From assembly GCF_001542415.1 (NCBI RefSeq), contig NZ_LNCU01000039.1:118763-182762 (forward strand): DNA of 64,000 bases, given 5' to 3'. The notes under the pieces were generated by a model, which had not been told where the DNA came from, searched no databases, and worked only from the letters and a program-made list of their open reading frames with translations. Each line of letters opens with the position of its first letter. The first letter of the stretch is position 1. Origin of the DNA: Bradyrhizobium macuxiense. GTDB taxonomy: Bacteria; Pseudomonadota; Alphaproteobacteria; Rhizobiales; Xanthobacteraceae. A program made the translations under genes and the position numbers. Below are positions 27,997 through 38,731 of the stretch, in pieces.

Positions 27997-28263
27997 ACCC
28001 TCAAGCTAAGGGTTGGCAAGGTCCTCCTTACGCTCACGATCCGACTTTCTTCGTTGCCTTGTGGATCGTTTCACGATCTCGACAGTTGCTGGACTCCGGC
28101 AAGCTCCGCAAAGATGTCATATCGATCCATCCGGGATACGTTTGTCCGAAATCCTGCGCAGCAGCTTAAACGTTGCAGAATTTCTGCACCATCTGGCCGC
28201 CTCCTCATCAGTATTGCAGCGTCCTTCCGACTAGAAGGGACGGTGAGGCAGGGAGGATTGCAA

Positions 28264-29376
28264 ATGAAGCTCGGCGTTCCCAAGGAAATCAAAGCGCACG
28301 AATATCGCGTGGGTCTGACGCCGGGAGCCGTCCGCGAATATGTGGCAGCCGGTCACAGCGTGATGGTCGAGACCAACGCCGGCGCCGGGATTGGCGCAAG
28401 CGACGACAACTATCGCAACGCCGGCGCAACTATTCTGGACTCCGCGCGCGAGGTATTCGCCTCGAGCGAGATGATCGTAAAGGTCAAGGAGCCCCAGCCG
28501 TCGGAGTGGGTGCAGCTTCGAGAGGGCCAGATCGTCTTCACTTATCTGCATCTGGCTCCAGATCCGGAGCAGGCCAAGGGATTGCTCAAATCCGGTTGCA
28601 CCGCGATCGCCTACGAAACCGTGACAGATCCGCATGGCGGCCTTCCACTGCTGGCACCGATGAGCGAGGTCGCGGGCAGGCTTGCGATCGAAGCGGCAGG
28701 TAGCGCCCTGAAGCGGTATGCGGGCGGCCGGGGGCTGTTGATCGGTGGCGTGCCCGGCGTTCCGCCGGCTCGCATCGTGGTGATCGGTGGGGGCGTCGTC
28801 GGGACGCATGCGGCGCGCATGGCGGTCGGTTTGGGCGCTGAGGTTACGATCATCGACCGCTCGATACCGCGGCTTCGTGAGCTGGATGAACTTTTCGAAG
28901 GGCGCGTTCGTACCAGGTTCTCGACGATCGATGCCGTGGAGGAGGAAGTATTTGCGGCGGACGTGGTCATTGGCGCGGTGCTTGTTCCGGGTGCCAGCGC
29001 ACCGAAACTTGTTAGCCGCGGCATGTTGAGTTCGATGCGCACAGGAGCCGTAATCGTGGATGTCGCGATCGATCAGGGCGGCTGCTTTGAGACCTCACAC
29101 CCGACAACCCACGATGATCCAACTTACGAGGTGGACGGCATCATTCATTATTGCGTAGCCAATATGCCCGGAGCTGTCCCGCTGACCTCGAGCCAGGCCT
29201 TGAACAACGCCACGCTGCCATTCGGCTTGGCGCTCGCAAAAAAGGGATTTGCAGCCGTGCTCGAAAATCCTCACCTGCGCGCGGGCCTCAATGTCCATCG
29301 GGGCCGGCTGACTTACAAGGCTGTGGCCGAGAGCCTCGGCCTGCCATTCTCACCGATCGAACAGGCTGCGGCCTGA
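28264..29376 (+). CDS. ald: Alanine dehydrogenase
   Basis: 370 residues from ATG 28264, after GGGAGGATTG; the longer frame upstream is not homologous. MKLGVPKEIKAHEYRVGLTP is the family N terminus. Substrate and catalytic residues are in KVKEPQPSEW and TYLHLAP, and the NAD fold is VVIGGGVVGTHAARMAVGLG. Interconverts pyruvate plus ammonium and alanine. In rhizobial bacteroids it can route fixed nitrogen to alanine, so its place between hup and nif is fitting. Ends at a strong terminator. Confidence 0.93.
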   Translation: MKLGVPKEIKAHEYRVGLTPGAVREYVAAGHSVMVETNAGAGIGASDDNYRNAGATILDSAREVFASSEMIVKVKEPQPSEWVQLREGQIVFTYLHLAPDPEQAKGLLKSGCTAIAYETVTDPHGGLPLLAPMSEVAGRLAIEAAGSALKRYAGGRGLLIGGVPGVPPARIVVIGGGVVGTHAARMAVGLGAEVTIIDRSIPRLRELDELFEGRVRTRFSTIDAVEEEVFAADVVIGAVLVPGASAPKLVSRGMLSSMRTGAVIVDVAIDQGGCFETSHPTTHDDPTYEVDGIIHYCVANMPGAVPLTSSQALNNATLPFGLALAKKGFAAVLENPHLRAGLNVHRGRLTYKAVAESLGLPFSPIEQAAA

Positions 29377-29413
29377 TCCCAGAGGCCCCTAAGGGCGTTT
29401 CCTCCCTGACTTG

Positions 29414-29441
29414 GGCCACCCATTCGGGGTGGCCTTTTTTT
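29414..29441 (+). terminator. Rho-independent terminator after ald
   Basis: Stem GGCCACC / GGTGGCC with a 7-base loop, followed by seven T residues. Confidence 0.9.
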
Positions 29442-29585
29442 AGATTCCATCGATCTCTTGAGCGCGGGTTGAATTGCGCTGGAACGCAGTGCCAATTCGG
29501 TCAGCAATGGTAGCTGCCCGGTGTGGGCGAAGCGGCTACGCCGCTGAACAAGACAGCATCGAAATCTAGCCTCTATGTTGCGGAC

Positions 29586-29601
29586 TGTAGGGTTTGCGAC
29601 A
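29586..29601. promoter_or_regulatory. NifA upstream activator site 1 before fdx-suf
   Basis: TGTAGGGTTTGCGACA is a perfect TGT-N10-ACA, about 77 bp upstream of the -24 element of the fdx-suf promoter candidate. Confidence 0.6.
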
Positions 29602-29604
29602 AGC

Positions 29605-29620
29605 TGTCCAAGCCGCAACA
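29605..29620. promoter_or_regulatory. NifA upstream activator site 2 before fdx-suf
   Basis: TGTCCAAGCCGCAACA is a second perfect TGT-N10-ACA, 19 bp start to start from the first, so nearly two helical turns and on the same DNA face. Confidence 0.6.
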
Positions 29621-29660
29621 TGCGACGGAAAATTGCCTAGACAAATCAGGGCTCGTGGAT

Positions 29661-29678
29661 TTGGCATGAGGCTTGAAG
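29661..29678 (+). promoter_or_regulatory. Candidate sigma-54 promoter of fdx-suf (weak -12)
   Basis: TTGGCATGAGGCTTGAAG has a good -24 (TTGGCAT) but GA instead of GC at the -12 position (29675-29676). Position between the NifA sites and the ferredoxin start supports it, but a -12 mismatch usually weakens activity. Confidence 0.45.
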
Positions 29679-29716
29679 GGATGAAATCGTCCCGCATCTC
29701 CTGTCCTAGGAATCGC

Positions 29717-29911
29717 ATGGCTTACAAGATAATCGCGTCCCAATGCACCGTCTGTGGCGCGTGTGAGTTCGAATGTCCCAACGCCGCAATTAGTCTCAAG
29801 AACGACATCTATGTGGTCAATCCGGCGAAGTGCACCCAATGCGATGGGCATTTTGACGCGCCGCAATGTGCGGCTGTCTGCCCGGTGCCCGACACCTGCG
29901 TGCCGGCCTAG
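29717..29911 (+). CDS. Small 2[4Fe-4S] ferredoxin (FrxA/FdxN type)
   Basis: 64 residues from ATG 29717. Two cluster motifs: [12 protein letters not shown], then [19 protein letters not shown] with the eight-residue loop between the second and third Cys typical of nif-associated ferredoxins. Close paralogue of the gene after nifB at 53411 (both begin with KIIASQCT). Likely low-potential electron carrier for nitrogenase or cluster assembly; first gene of the suf operon here. Confidence 0.9.
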   Translation: MAYKIIASQCTVCGACEFECPNAAISLKNDIYVVNPAKCTQCDGHFDAPQCAAVCPVPDTCVPA

Positions 29912-29922
29912 AGGGGTGGTCG

Positions 29923-30120
29923 ATGAGCGGGTCCTCGGTGCGCAGCAAGGTCAAGACGCTATTGGAGACGGTGGGCGATGTGATCGGTCGCCTGGCTCGG
30001 CCGGTTTTAAGCCCTGCGCTCGCGACTTACGCGATAGCCTTTGCGGCTAGGAGAGCACGCCGCAGCTGGCGCTGGAAATCGCCGGAATCGTCCCAAGGCG
30101 AGCGGAGCAGGCCATGGTAG
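29923..30120 (+). CDS. Small basic hypothetical protein between fdx and sufB
   Basis: 65 residues from ATG 29923 behind GAGGGGTGG. Helical and arginine-rich ([20 protein letters not shown] then [13 protein letters not shown]). The stop overlaps the sufB ATG at 30114 by 7 bp, consistent with coupling. No family recognised. Another small basic frame follows the paralogous ferredoxin at 53649. Confidence 0.45.
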   Translation: MSGSSVRSKVKTLLETVGDVIGRLARPVLSPALATYAIAFAARRARRSWRWKSPESSQGERSRPW

Positions 30121-31610
30121 CAGCACGGGAGACGGTTGAGCGCATCGCTCGGACCGGCGTCGATCAGTATCGATATGGGTTTGAGACTTTGATCGAATCC
30201 GACAAGGCCCCGAAGGGGCTGTCGGAAGACACCGTTCGCTTCATCTCCGCAAAGAAAAGCGAGCCTGGTTGGTTGCTGGAGTGGCGCCTTCAGGCGTATC
30301 GCTGCTGGCTGACGATGACTGAGCCGACCTGGGCCCGCGTCCACTATCCGAACATCGATTACCAGGACATCTACTATTACGCGGCGCCGAAGCCGAAGAA
30401 GCCTCTGTCCTCGATCGACGAGATCGATCCGGAAATCCTCAAGACTTATGAGAAGCTCGGCATCCCGCTTCGCGAGGTCGCGATCCTGGAAGGCGTCGAG
30501 CCGGCCCCGGGCGGTGAGCCGTCGGCCAATCGCAAGATTGCGATCGATGCCGTGTTCGATTCGGTGTCGGTTGCGACCACCTTCAAGGCGGAGCTGAAGA
30601 AGGCCGGCGTTATCTTCATGCCAATCTCGGAGGCGATCCGCGAGTATCCCGATCTGGTACAAAAGTACCTCGGAACGGTGGTGCCCGTCTCAGACAATTT
30701 TTTCGCGAGGCTTAACTCGGCGGTGTTCTCAGACGGCTCGTTCGTCTACGTGCCGCCGGGCGTGCGCTGCCCGATGGAGCTGTCGACCTATTTCCGCATC
30801 AACGAGCGCAACACCGGCCAATTCGAGCGCACCCTGATCATCGCCGACAAGGGCTCCCACGTCTCCTATCTCGAGGGCTGCACGGCGCCGCAGCGCGACG
30901 AGAACCAATTGCATGCCGCCGTGGTCGAGCTCGTGGCGCTCGACGACGCCGAGATCAAATATTCGACGGTACAGAACTGGTACCCCGGCAATTCGGAGGG
31001 CAAGGGCGGCATCTACAATTTCGTCACCAAGCGTGGCGATTGCCGCGGCAAGCATTCGAAGATCTCCTGGACCCAGGTCGAGACCGGCTCCGCTATCACC
31101 TGGAAATATCCGAGCTGCATCCTGCGCGGCGACAATTCGCGCGGCGAGTTCTACTCGATCGCGATCTCGAACGGTTTCCAGCAGGTCGATTCTGGCACCA
31201 AGATGTTCCATCTCGGCAAGAACACGTCGAGCCGGGTCATCTCCAAGGGCATCGCGGCCGGAAAATCGCGGAACACCTATCGCGGCCTTGTCAGCGCAAA
31301 TCGGAACGCCGTCGGCGCGCGCAACCATACCGTATGCGACTCGCTGCTGATCGGCGACAAGTGCGGCGCGCACACCGTGCCCTATGTCGAGGCCAAGAAT
31401 TCCTCGGCGACGTTCGAGCACGAAGCGACGACGTCGAAGATTTCCGAGGACGTGCTGTTCTACTGCATCCAGCGCGGAATGTCGCAGGAGGAGGCTGTCA
31501 GCCTTGTCGTCAACGGCTTCATCAAAGAGGTGCTGCAGAAACTGCCGATGGAGTTCGCAGTCGAAGCGCAGAAGTTGATCTCGATCTCTCTCGAGGGATC
31601 GGTCGGATAG
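30114..31610 (+). CDS. sufB: Fe-S cluster assembly protein SufB
   Basis: 498 residues. SufB with the beta-helix core ([40 protein letters not shown]) and the C-terminal conserved part ([20 protein letters not shown]). Forms the SufBC2D scaffold that assembles Fe-S clusters under iron limitation or oxidative stress. First suf gene of a ferredoxin-sufBCDS unit with NifA-type sites upstream. Confidence 0.95.
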   Translation: MVAARETVERIARTGVDQYRYGFETLIESDKAPKGLSEDTVRFISAKKSEPGWLLEWRLQAYRCWLTMTEPTWARVHYPNIDYQDIYYYAAPKPKKPLSSIDEIDPEILKTYEKLGIPLREVAILEGVEPAPGGEPSANRKIAIDAVFDSVSVATTFKAELKKAGVIFMPISEAIREYPDLVQKYLGTVVPVSDNFFARLNSAVFSDGSFVYVPPGVRCPMELSTYFRINERNTGQFERTLIIADKGSHVSYLEGCTAPQRDENQLHAAVVELVALDDAEIKYSTVQNWYPGNSEGKGGIYNFVTKRGDCRGKHSKISWTQVETGSAITWKYPSCILRGDNSRGEFYSIAISNGFQQVDSGTKMFHLGKNTSSRVISKGIAAGKSRNTYRGLVSANRNAVGARNHTVCDSLLIGDKCGAHTVPYVEAKNSSATFEHEATTSKISEDVLFYCIQRGMSQEEAVSLVVNGFIKEVLQKLPMEFAVEAQKLISISLEGSVG

Positions 31611-31679
31611 TTATGGACGTAGCGAGCCCTGCCGAAAGTGGCTCGCTGCTGCGATGATGGTCGTCAGGGAATAGCTCGC

Positions 31680-32432
<753 letters not shown>

Positions 32433-32450
32433 CGCGCAGGGGATTTTCGG

Positions 32451-33791
32451 ATGGATCTGGTTCTGGCTAAGGCTATGCCGGAGGATAAAGCTAATGCAGA
32501 GCGGGCGGCGAGCAATGTCTTCGCCGCTGCGCAGGGGCGTTTGCCCGGCGCGGGCCGTATCGCCGATATTCGTGCGAGAGCCTTTGAGGCTTATGAGCGG
32601 GTCGGCCTGCCACACCGGCGCGTCGAGGAGTGGAAGTACACGGATCTGCGCGTATTGATGCGCGACGTGCTACGGCTCGCGGAGCCACCGGACGCGTCCG
32701 CGCTAAGGCGGGCGCAGGCTGCGGTCGAGCAAGCAGCATTCGAAGGCGCGATCAAGCTGGTGCTGGTTGATGGTATGTTCGCACCCAATCTGTCTGATGT
32801 CGCCAAGCTCGGAAAGGGCGTCGATGTACAGACGCTGCGCGAGGTTCTGGAGAGTTCGGCGAGCGACGCAATGGCCGGCTTGGTGCTGTCCACGACCACC
32901 GACGCGATGATCTCGCTCAATACTGCGATGGCAACCGACGGCGTCGTGGTGACGATCGCGGAAGGCAAGGCGCTGAGGCGTCCGCTTCATGTCATTCACG
33001 TTTCAACCACGTCCTCGGCATCTCACTTTACGCGCTCGTATCTGCACCTCGGTGATGGTGCTCATGGAACCGTAGTGGAGAGCTTTGTCTCGGCCGAAAG
33101 CGCGTGCGGCTATCAAGCCAACAATGTCATGATCGTGCTGGTTGGTAATCAAGCCGGCCTCTCGCATCTTCGCGTGAAGGCGGATGCGGCCGACGCGGTC
33201 AACATCTCCTCCGAGATCATCGCAGTTGGTTCCAGGGCAAAACTCAATCTGTTCGACATGATCCGCGGCGGTGCCGTCAGCCGCTATCAGGATTTCATTA
33301 CGCTAGCGGGCGAAGGAGCAGAGCTTTGCGTGAACGGCGTTAACCTGCTCATGGAAAAGCAGCACGCAGACACGACACTCGTGGTCGATCACGCCGCGCC
33401 GCATTGCGTCAGCCGTCAGAATTTTCGTGCAGTCGTCGATGGGGCCGGCCGCTCGGTGTTCCAGGGGCGAATCATCGCTCGTCCCGACGCGCAGAAGAGT
33501 GACGCCAAACTGACGATGCGGGCGCTGCTCCTGTCGGACCAGGCCGAGGCCGACAATAAGCCAGAGCTCGAGATCTTTGCCGATGACGTGAAGTGCGGTC
33601 ACGGAGCGACGTCAGGCGGGCTGGATGAGAGTCTCCTGTTTTATTTGGGCGCTCGCGGTCTGTCCGAGAACGATGCGCAAGCGCTGCTGATCCGGGCGTT
33701 CCTGGGTGAGGCGATCGAGGGGATCGCCAACGCGAATTTGCGCGATTTTGCGACTTCGCAAACCGAGCGCTGGTTCAAGGCGCGGCGATGA
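32451..33791 (+). CDS. sufD: Fe-S cluster assembly protein SufD
   Basis: 446 residues, SufB paralogue. Typical WKYTDLR near the N terminus and the C-terminal KCGHGATSGGLDESLLFYLG with the conserved histidine. Helps load iron on SufB. Overlaps sufS by 4 bp. Confidence 0.94.
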   Translation: MDLVLAKAMPEDKANAERAASNVFAAAQGRLPGAGRIADIRARAFEAYERVGLPHRRVEEWKYTDLRVLMRDVLRLAEPPDASALRRAQAAVEQAAFEGAIKLVLVDGMFAPNLSDVAKLGKGVDVQTLREVLESSASDAMAGLVLSTTTDAMISLNTAMATDGVVVTIAEGKALRRPLHVIHVSTTSSASHFTRSYLHLGDGAHGTVVESFVSAESACGYQANNVMIVLVGNQAGLSHLRVKADAADAVNISSEIIAVGSRAKLNLFDMIRGGAVSRYQDFITLAGEGAELCVNGVNLLMEKQHADTTLVVDHAAPHCVSRQNFRAVVDGAGRSVFQGRIIARPDAQKSDAKLTMRALLLSDQAEADNKPELEIFADDVKCGHGATSGGLDESLLFYLGARGLSENDAQALLIRAFLGEAIEGIANANLRDFATSQTERWFKARR

Positions 33792-35035
33792 GTACGCATC
33801 CTGCCGTTAGCAATGGTGGCTACGACGTCGAGCGTCTGCGCGAGGAGTTTCCCGCGCTGGCCACGACGGTCCATGGCCAGCCGCTCGTTTATCTCGATAA
33901 CGCCGCATCCGCGCAAAAGCCAAGGGCCGTGCTCGACCGCATGATGCAGGCTTATCGCAGCGAATATGCAAATGTGCATCGCGGCCTGCATTACCTCGCC
34001 AACGCGGCGACCGAGGCCTATGAAGGCGCGCGGGCCAAGGTAGCGCGGTTTGTGAACGCACATCGAACCGAGGAGGTCATCTTCACCCGCAGCGCTACCG
34101 AAGCGATCAATCTGGTTGCTCAGACCTTCGGCCGTGAGCGCATCATGCCGGGTGACGAGATCGTTCTTTCGATCATGGAGCACCACTCCAACATCGTGCC
34201 GTGGCACTTCCTCAGGGAGCGCCATGGTGCCGTGATCAAGTGGGCGCCGGTCGACGACGAGGGCAACTTCCTGATCGATGAGTTCGAGAAGCTCCTGAAC
34301 CCGCGCACCAGAATCGTCGCGATCACCCAGATGTCGAACGCGCTCGGCACGCTGGTACCGGTGAAGGACGTGGCCCGCCTCGCGCATGCCCGCGGTATTT
34401 CGGTGCTGGTCGACGGCTCACAAGGATGTGTCCATCTGGATGTCGATGTCCGCGACATTGATTGTGATTTCTATGTCATGACGGGCCACAAATTGTATGG
34501 ACCAACCGGCATCGGCGTGCTTTACGGCAAATATGCCAATCTGGCGGCAATGCCACCGTTCAATGGCGGCGGCGAGATGATCCGCCAAGTTTCGCGCGAC
34601 GGCGTCATCTATGGTGATCCGCCGCACCGGTTCGAGGCGGGCACGCCGCCGATCGTCCAGGCCATCGGCTTGGGCGCGGCCATAGACTTCATTAATTCGA
34701 TCGGCAAGGCTCGGATCCGCAGGCACGAGAGCGCACTGCTGGCTTACGCGCAGGAAAAGCTAGAGAGCATCGATTCTCTGCACCCCATCGGAACGGCAGC
34801 CGAAAAGGGCGCGATCATGTCCTTTGACATGAAGGTCGCGCATCCGCACGATATCGCGACCGTCATCGATCGCTCCGGGGTCGCGGTGCGCGCCGGGACC
34901 CATTGCGCGATGCCGTTACTCGCGCGCTTTGGCTTGCCTGCGACGTGCCGCGCTTCCTTTGCCCTTTACAACACGTATGAAGAGATTGATGCGTTGGCAC
35001 GCGCGCTGATCAAGGCGGAGCGCCTGTTCTCCTGA
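33788..35035 (+). CDS. sufS: Cysteine desulfurase SufS
   Basis: 415 residues. PLP enzyme with LDNAASAQKPRAVLDRM at the N terminus, the PLP lysine in MTGHKLYGPTGIGVLY and the mobile-loop cysteine in RAGTHCAMPLL. Supplies persulfide sulfur to SufB. Group II desulfurase, unlike NifS at 49233. No sufE or sufU partner lies next to it. Confidence 0.94.
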   Translation: MSTHPAVSNGGYDVERLREEFPALATTVHGQPLVYLDNAASAQKPRAVLDRMMQAYRSEYANVHRGLHYLANAATEAYEGARAKVARFVNAHRTEEVIFTRSATEAINLVAQTFGRERIMPGDEIVLSIMEHHSNIVPWHFLRERHGAVIKWAPVDDEGNFLIDEFEKLLNPRTRIVAITQMSNALGTLVPVKDVARLAHARGISVLVDGSQGCVHLDVDVRDIDCDFYVMTGHKLYGPTGIGVLYGKYANLAAMPPFNGGGEMIRQVSRDGVIYGDPPHRFEAGTPPIVQAIGLGAAIDFINSIGKARIRRHESALLAYAQEKLESIDSLHPIGTAAEKGAIMSFDMKVAHPHDIATVIDRSGVAVRAGTHCAMPLLARFGLPATCRASFALYNTYEEIDALARALIKAERLFS

Positions 35036-35302
35036 GCAGCCGACTTGGCGAAATCTGGCTCAGCGCGGTCGGATAAGAGTAAGCACGGGACGGTGGTGAG
35101 ACCACGCTAGATGTGAGCAGCACGGCGACAGACCGAAGCTGAGCACTTACCGCTTTCGGCGCCTTGCTGTTGGCAGGCTGGAATAGGCCGAGCTGCCGTG
35201 CGGTTTGCTCGCCTCGTGTCGAGCCCGCTCAAGTCGTGCCCGGCCAAATCACGCTAATCGTCGGCGTTTTTATTGGCCCATGTCACGGCCGAGCTTTGCC
35301 CT
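35036..35302. other. Intergenic stretch before the nifD control region
   Basis: No gene recognised. The frame 35164-35529 runs across the nifD promoter and activator sites and is not credible. Confidence 0.6.
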
Positions 35303-35318
35303 TGTTTTGTTTCGAACA
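35303..35318. promoter_or_regulatory. NifA upstream activator site, distal, nifD
   Basis: TGTTTTGTTTCGAACA, a perfect TGT-N10-ACA, 136 bp upstream of the -24 element. Confidence 0.75.
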
Positions 35319-35352
35319 CGGCCGAACGGGCGCCTTTCTTGACGAGGTGCGA

Positions 35353-35368
35353 TGTCGGGTTCGCAACA
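35353..35368. promoter_or_regulatory. NifA upstream activator site, proximal, nifD
   Basis: TGTCGGGTTCGCAACA, a perfect TGT-N10-ACA, 86 bp upstream of the -24 element and 50 bp from the distal site. Confidence 0.8.
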
Positions 35369-35438
35369 ACCGTCCCTCCCTACACGTAGTGCACGCTAAG
35401 CACATGGAAATGCGACGAGTTTTTCGTTCACGCTCTGC

Positions 35439-35454
35439 TGGCACGCAGGTTGCA
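35439..35454 (+). promoter_or_regulatory. Sigma-54 promoter of nifD
   Basis: TGGCACGCAGGTTGCA is a full match to the -24/-12 consensus (GG 35440-35441, GC 35452-35453), 53 bp upstream of the nifD ATG. Confidence 0.92.
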
Positions 35455-35506
35455 AAAGTCGTGGCAAGAGCCGCCGTTGTAACAGGAAATCCTAAAGGAC
35501 ATCAGA

Positions 35507-37009
35507 ATGAGTCTCGCTACGACCTATAGCACCGCACAGATCAGGGCGCGCAACAAAGAGCTGATCGAGGAGGTGCTGAAGGTCTACCCGGAGAAGACCG
35601 CAAAACGACGCGCCAAGCACCTCAACATTCACGAGGCCGGCCGGTCGGACTGCGGGGTCAAGTCCAACATCAAATCCATACCCGGCGTGATGACAATTCG
35701 CGGGTGCGCCTACGCGGGTTCCAAGGGCGTGGTCTGGGGGCCAATCAAGGACATGGTTCACATCAGCCATGGCCCGGTTGGCTGCGGCCAATATTCGTGG
35801 GGCTCGCGCCGTAACTATTACGTGGGTACGACAGGCATCGATAGTTTCGTGACCTTGCAGTTCACCTCCGACTTCCAGGAAAAGGATATCGTATTCGGCG
35901 GCGACAAGAAGCTCATCAAGGTCATGGATGAGATCCAGGAACTGTTCCCGCTCAACAACGGCATCACAGTCCAGTCGGAATGCCCGATCGGCCTGATCGG
36001 CGATGACATCGAGGCGGTCTCCAGAGCGAAGTCAAAGGAATTCGGCGGCAAGACCATCGTGCCGGTCCGCTGCGAGGGTTTCCGTGGCGTATCGCAGTCG
36101 CTTGGCCATCATATTGCAAATGATGCGGTGCGCGATTGGATCTTCGACAAGGATGACCCACAGAGCAAGCCGAGGTTCGAGCCGAGTCCCTACGATGTCG
36201 CAATCATCGGCGATTACAATATTGGCGGCGACGCCTGGTCGTCTCGAATTCTCCTGGAGGAAATCGGCCTGCGCGTAATTGCCCAGTGGTCCGGCGACGG
36301 CTCGCTGGCCGAACTCGAGGCGACGCCGAAGGCAAAGCTAAACATTCTGCATTGCTACCGCTCGATGAACTATATCTCGCGCCACATGGAAGAGAAGTTC
36401 GGCATTCCCTGGTGCGAATACAACTTCTTCGGGCCCGCAAAGATCGCAGAATCGCTGCGCAAGATCGCGGGCTATTTCGATGACAAGATCAAGGAGGGCG
36501 CCGAGCGGGTGATTGAGAAATACCAGCCGCTTGTGAACGCCGTGATCACAAAGTATCGCCCGCGCCTGGAGGGCAAGACGGTGATGCTGTTCGTCGGCGG
36601 ATTGCGTCCGCGTCACGTGATCGGCGCATACGAAGATCTCGGCATGGAAGTCGTCGGCACCGGATATGAGTTCGGACACAACGACGACTACCAGCGCACC
36701 GCCCAGCACTACGTGAAAGACAGCACGCTCATCTACGACGACGTCAATGGGTACGAGTTCGAGCGCTTCGTCGAGAAGATCCAGCCCGACCTGGTCGGCT
36801 CGGGGATCAAGGAAAAATATGTATTCCAGAAGATGGGTGTGCCGTTCCGGCAAATGCACTCCTGGGACTATTCGGGCCCGTATCACGGCTATGACGGGTT
36901 TGCGATTTTCGCGCGCGACATGGACATGGCGGTCAATTCGCCGATTTGGAAGAAATTGAAGGCGCCCTGGAAGGACGTGCCAAGACCGAAGCTCTTGGCC
37001 GCAGAATGA
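35507..37009 (+). CDS. nifD: Nitrogenase MoFe protein alpha chain
   Basis: 500 residues. P-cluster ligands are in [22 protein letters not shown] and [12 protein letters not shown]. FeMo-cofactor is held by the cysteine of [19 protein letters not shown] and the histidine of [16 protein letters not shown]. Reduces N2 as an alpha2beta2 tetramer with NifK. No nifH precedes it, the arrangement known from Bradyrhizobium. Confidence 0.97.
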   Translation: MSLATTYSTAQIRARNKELIEEVLKVYPEKTAKRRAKHLNIHEAGRSDCGVKSNIKSIPGVMTIRGCAYAGSKGVVWGPIKDMVHISHGPVGCGQYSWGSRRNYYVGTTGIDSFVTLQFTSDFQEKDIVFGGDKKLIKVMDEIQELFPLNNGITVQSECPIGLIGDDIEAVSRAKSKEFGGKTIVPVRCEGFRGVSQSLGHHIANDAVRDWIFDKDDPQSKPRFEPSPYDVAIIGDYNIGGDAWSSRILLEEIGLRVIAQWSGDGSLAELEATPKAKLNILHCYRSMNYISRHMEEKFGIPWCEYNFFGPAKIAESLRKIAGYFDDKIKEGAERVIEKYQPLVNAVITKYRPRLEGKTVMLFVGGLRPRHVIGAYEDLGMEVVGTGYEFGHNDDYQRTAQHYVKDSTLIYDDVNGYEFERFVEKIQPDLVGSGIKEKYVFQKMGVPFRQMHSWDYSGPYHGYDGFAIFARDMDMAVNSPIWKKLKAPWKDVPRPKLLAAE

Positions 37010-37079
37010 TGCAAGCAATCCCTGCTCTCTGCCAAGAGACGGGGCGACGTTAATCACGATATCTGAAAGGCTTTTATCC

Positions 37080-38636
37080 ATGGCACAGAGTGCAGACCAT
37101 GTGCTCGATCACTTCGACCTGTTTCGCGGGCCGGAATACCAGCAGATGCTGGACAACAAGAAGGAGTTTGAAAATCCTCGCGATCCTGCCGAGGTCGAAC
37201 GCGTCAAGGAGTGGACGAAGACATCAGAATATCGCGAAAAGAACTTCGCGCGGGAGGCTCTGACGATAAATCCGGCCAAGGCCTGCCAGCCGCTCGGTGC
37301 CGTGTTCGCCTCCGTCGGTTTCCAGGGTACGCTGCCTTTCGTGCATGGCTCCCAAGGCTGCGTGGCCTATTACCGCAGCCATCTGTCGCGGCACTTCAAG
37401 GAACCGAGCTCCTGCGTCTCCTCGTCGATGACGGAAGACGCCGCGGTATTCGGCGGCCTGAATAACATGATCGATGGGCTCGCCAACAGCTATAATATGT
37501 ACAAGCCCAAGATGATTGCGGTCTCCACCACCTGCATGGCGGAGGTGATCGGTGATGACCTCAACGCCTTCATCAAGACGTCGAAGGAAAAAGGCTCAGT
37601 GCCAGCGGATTTCGACGTTCCGTTCGCACATACTCCGGCATTCGTCGGCAGTCATGTCACCGGCTATGACAATGCACTCAAGGGAATCCTGGAGCATTTC
37701 TGGGACGGCAAGGCCGGAACAGCAGACAAGCTTGAGCGCAAGCCGAACCGCAAGATCAACCTCATAGGGGGCTTCGACGGCTACACTGTCGGCAACCTTC
37801 GCGAGATCAAGCGCATTTTCGAGCTGATGGGTATCGAATACACCATCCTCGCCGACAATTCCGAAGTATTCGATACACCGACAGACGGCGAGTTCCGAAT
37901 GTATGACGGCGGCACCACGCTGGAAGACGCCGCGAACGCCCTTCACGCCAAGGCCACGATCTCCATGCAGCAGTGGTGCACGGATAAGACGCTGCCGTTC
38001 ATCGCCGACCATGGCCAGGAGGTCCTGGCTTTCAACTATCCGGTGGGCGTATCCGCAACGGATGATTTCCTCATGGCGTTGTCGCGGATCAGCGGCAAGG
38101 AGATCCCGGAGGAACTCGCTCGAGAGCGCGGTCGCCTGGTCGACGCGATGGCCGATTCCAGCGCGCATATCCATGGCAAGAAGTTCGCGATCTATGGCGA
38201 TCCGGACCTCTGCCATGGGTTGGCGACTTTCCTGCTCGAACTCGGCGCCGAGCCAACGCATGTGCTGGCCACCAACGGCAACAAGGCCTGGGACGAGAAA
38301 ATGCGGGCGCTATTTGCGAGCTCGCCTTACGGGCGCAACTGCCACGCCTATCCCGGTCGAGACCTCTGGCACATGCGCTCGCTGCTGTTCTCCGAGCCGG
38401 TCGATTTTTTGATCGGAAATACCTATGGCAAGTATCTGGAACGCGATACCGGCACTCCGTTGATCCGGATCGGCTTCCCGATCTTTGATCGGCATCACCA
38501 TCACCGCTCTCCGGTGTGGGCCTATCAGGGCGGCATGAACGTACTGGTGAAGATTCTCGACAAGATCTTCGACGAGATCGACAAGAAGACGAACGTTCTA
38601 GGCAAGACCGATTTTAGCTTCGACATCATTCGTTGA
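37080..38636 (+). CDS. nifK: Nitrogenase MoFe protein beta chain
   Basis: 518 residues. P-cluster ligands are in [29 protein letters not shown] and [12 protein letters not shown]. The long N-terminal arm ([19 protein letters not shown]) wraps around NifD as in other class I MoFe proteins. 70 bp after nifD. Confidence 0.97.
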   Translation: MAQSADHVLDHFDLFRGPEYQQMLDNKKEFENPRDPAEVERVKEWTKTSEYREKNFAREALTINPAKACQPLGAVFASVGFQGTLPFVHGSQGCVAYYRSHLSRHFKEPSSCVSSSMTEDAAVFGGLNNMIDGLANSYNMYKPKMIAVSTTCMAEVIGDDLNAFIKTSKEKGSVPADFDVPFAHTPAFVGSHVTGYDNALKGILEHFWDGKAGTADKLERKPNRKINLIGGFDGYTVGNLREIKRIFELMGIEYTILADNSEVFDTPTDGEFRMYDGGTTLEDAANALHAKATISMQQWCTDKTLPFIADHGQEVLAFNYPVGVSATDDFLMALSRISGKEIPEELARERGRLVDAMADSSAHIHGKKFAIYGDPDLCHGLATFLLELGAEPTHVLATNGNKAWDEKMRALFASSPYGRNCHAYPGRDLWHMRSLLFSEPVDFLIGNTYGKYLERDTGTPLIRIGFPIFDRHHHHRSPVWAYQGGMNVLVKILDKIFDEIDKKTNVLGKTDFSFDIIR

Positions 38637-38650
38637 TGACGATCGATGCG

Positions 38651-38682
38651 CTGCCATCGCCGGACAAGATCGGCGGTGGCAG
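38651..38682 (+). promoter_or_regulatory. Hairpin in the nifK-nifE gap
   Basis: CTGCCATCGCCG pairs with CGGCGGTGGCAG (one G-U-type mismatch) around an 8-base loop. No T tract follows, so it is more likely an mRNA-stability or processing element than a terminator. It could hold nifE expression below nifDK. Confidence 0.55.
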
Positions 38683-38731
38683 AAGCGCAGGGATGGACGA
38701 GCCTTGCAGATAGCGTAAGAGGAAAAGCCGG

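Noticed and set aside
27943..28263. N-terminal extension of alanine dehydrogenase
   Set aside because: The family N terminus starts at 28264 with a strong ribosome-binding site.
35164..35529. Open frame across the nifD promoter
   Set aside because: It covers two NifA sites and the sigma-54 promoter and has no recognisable domain.
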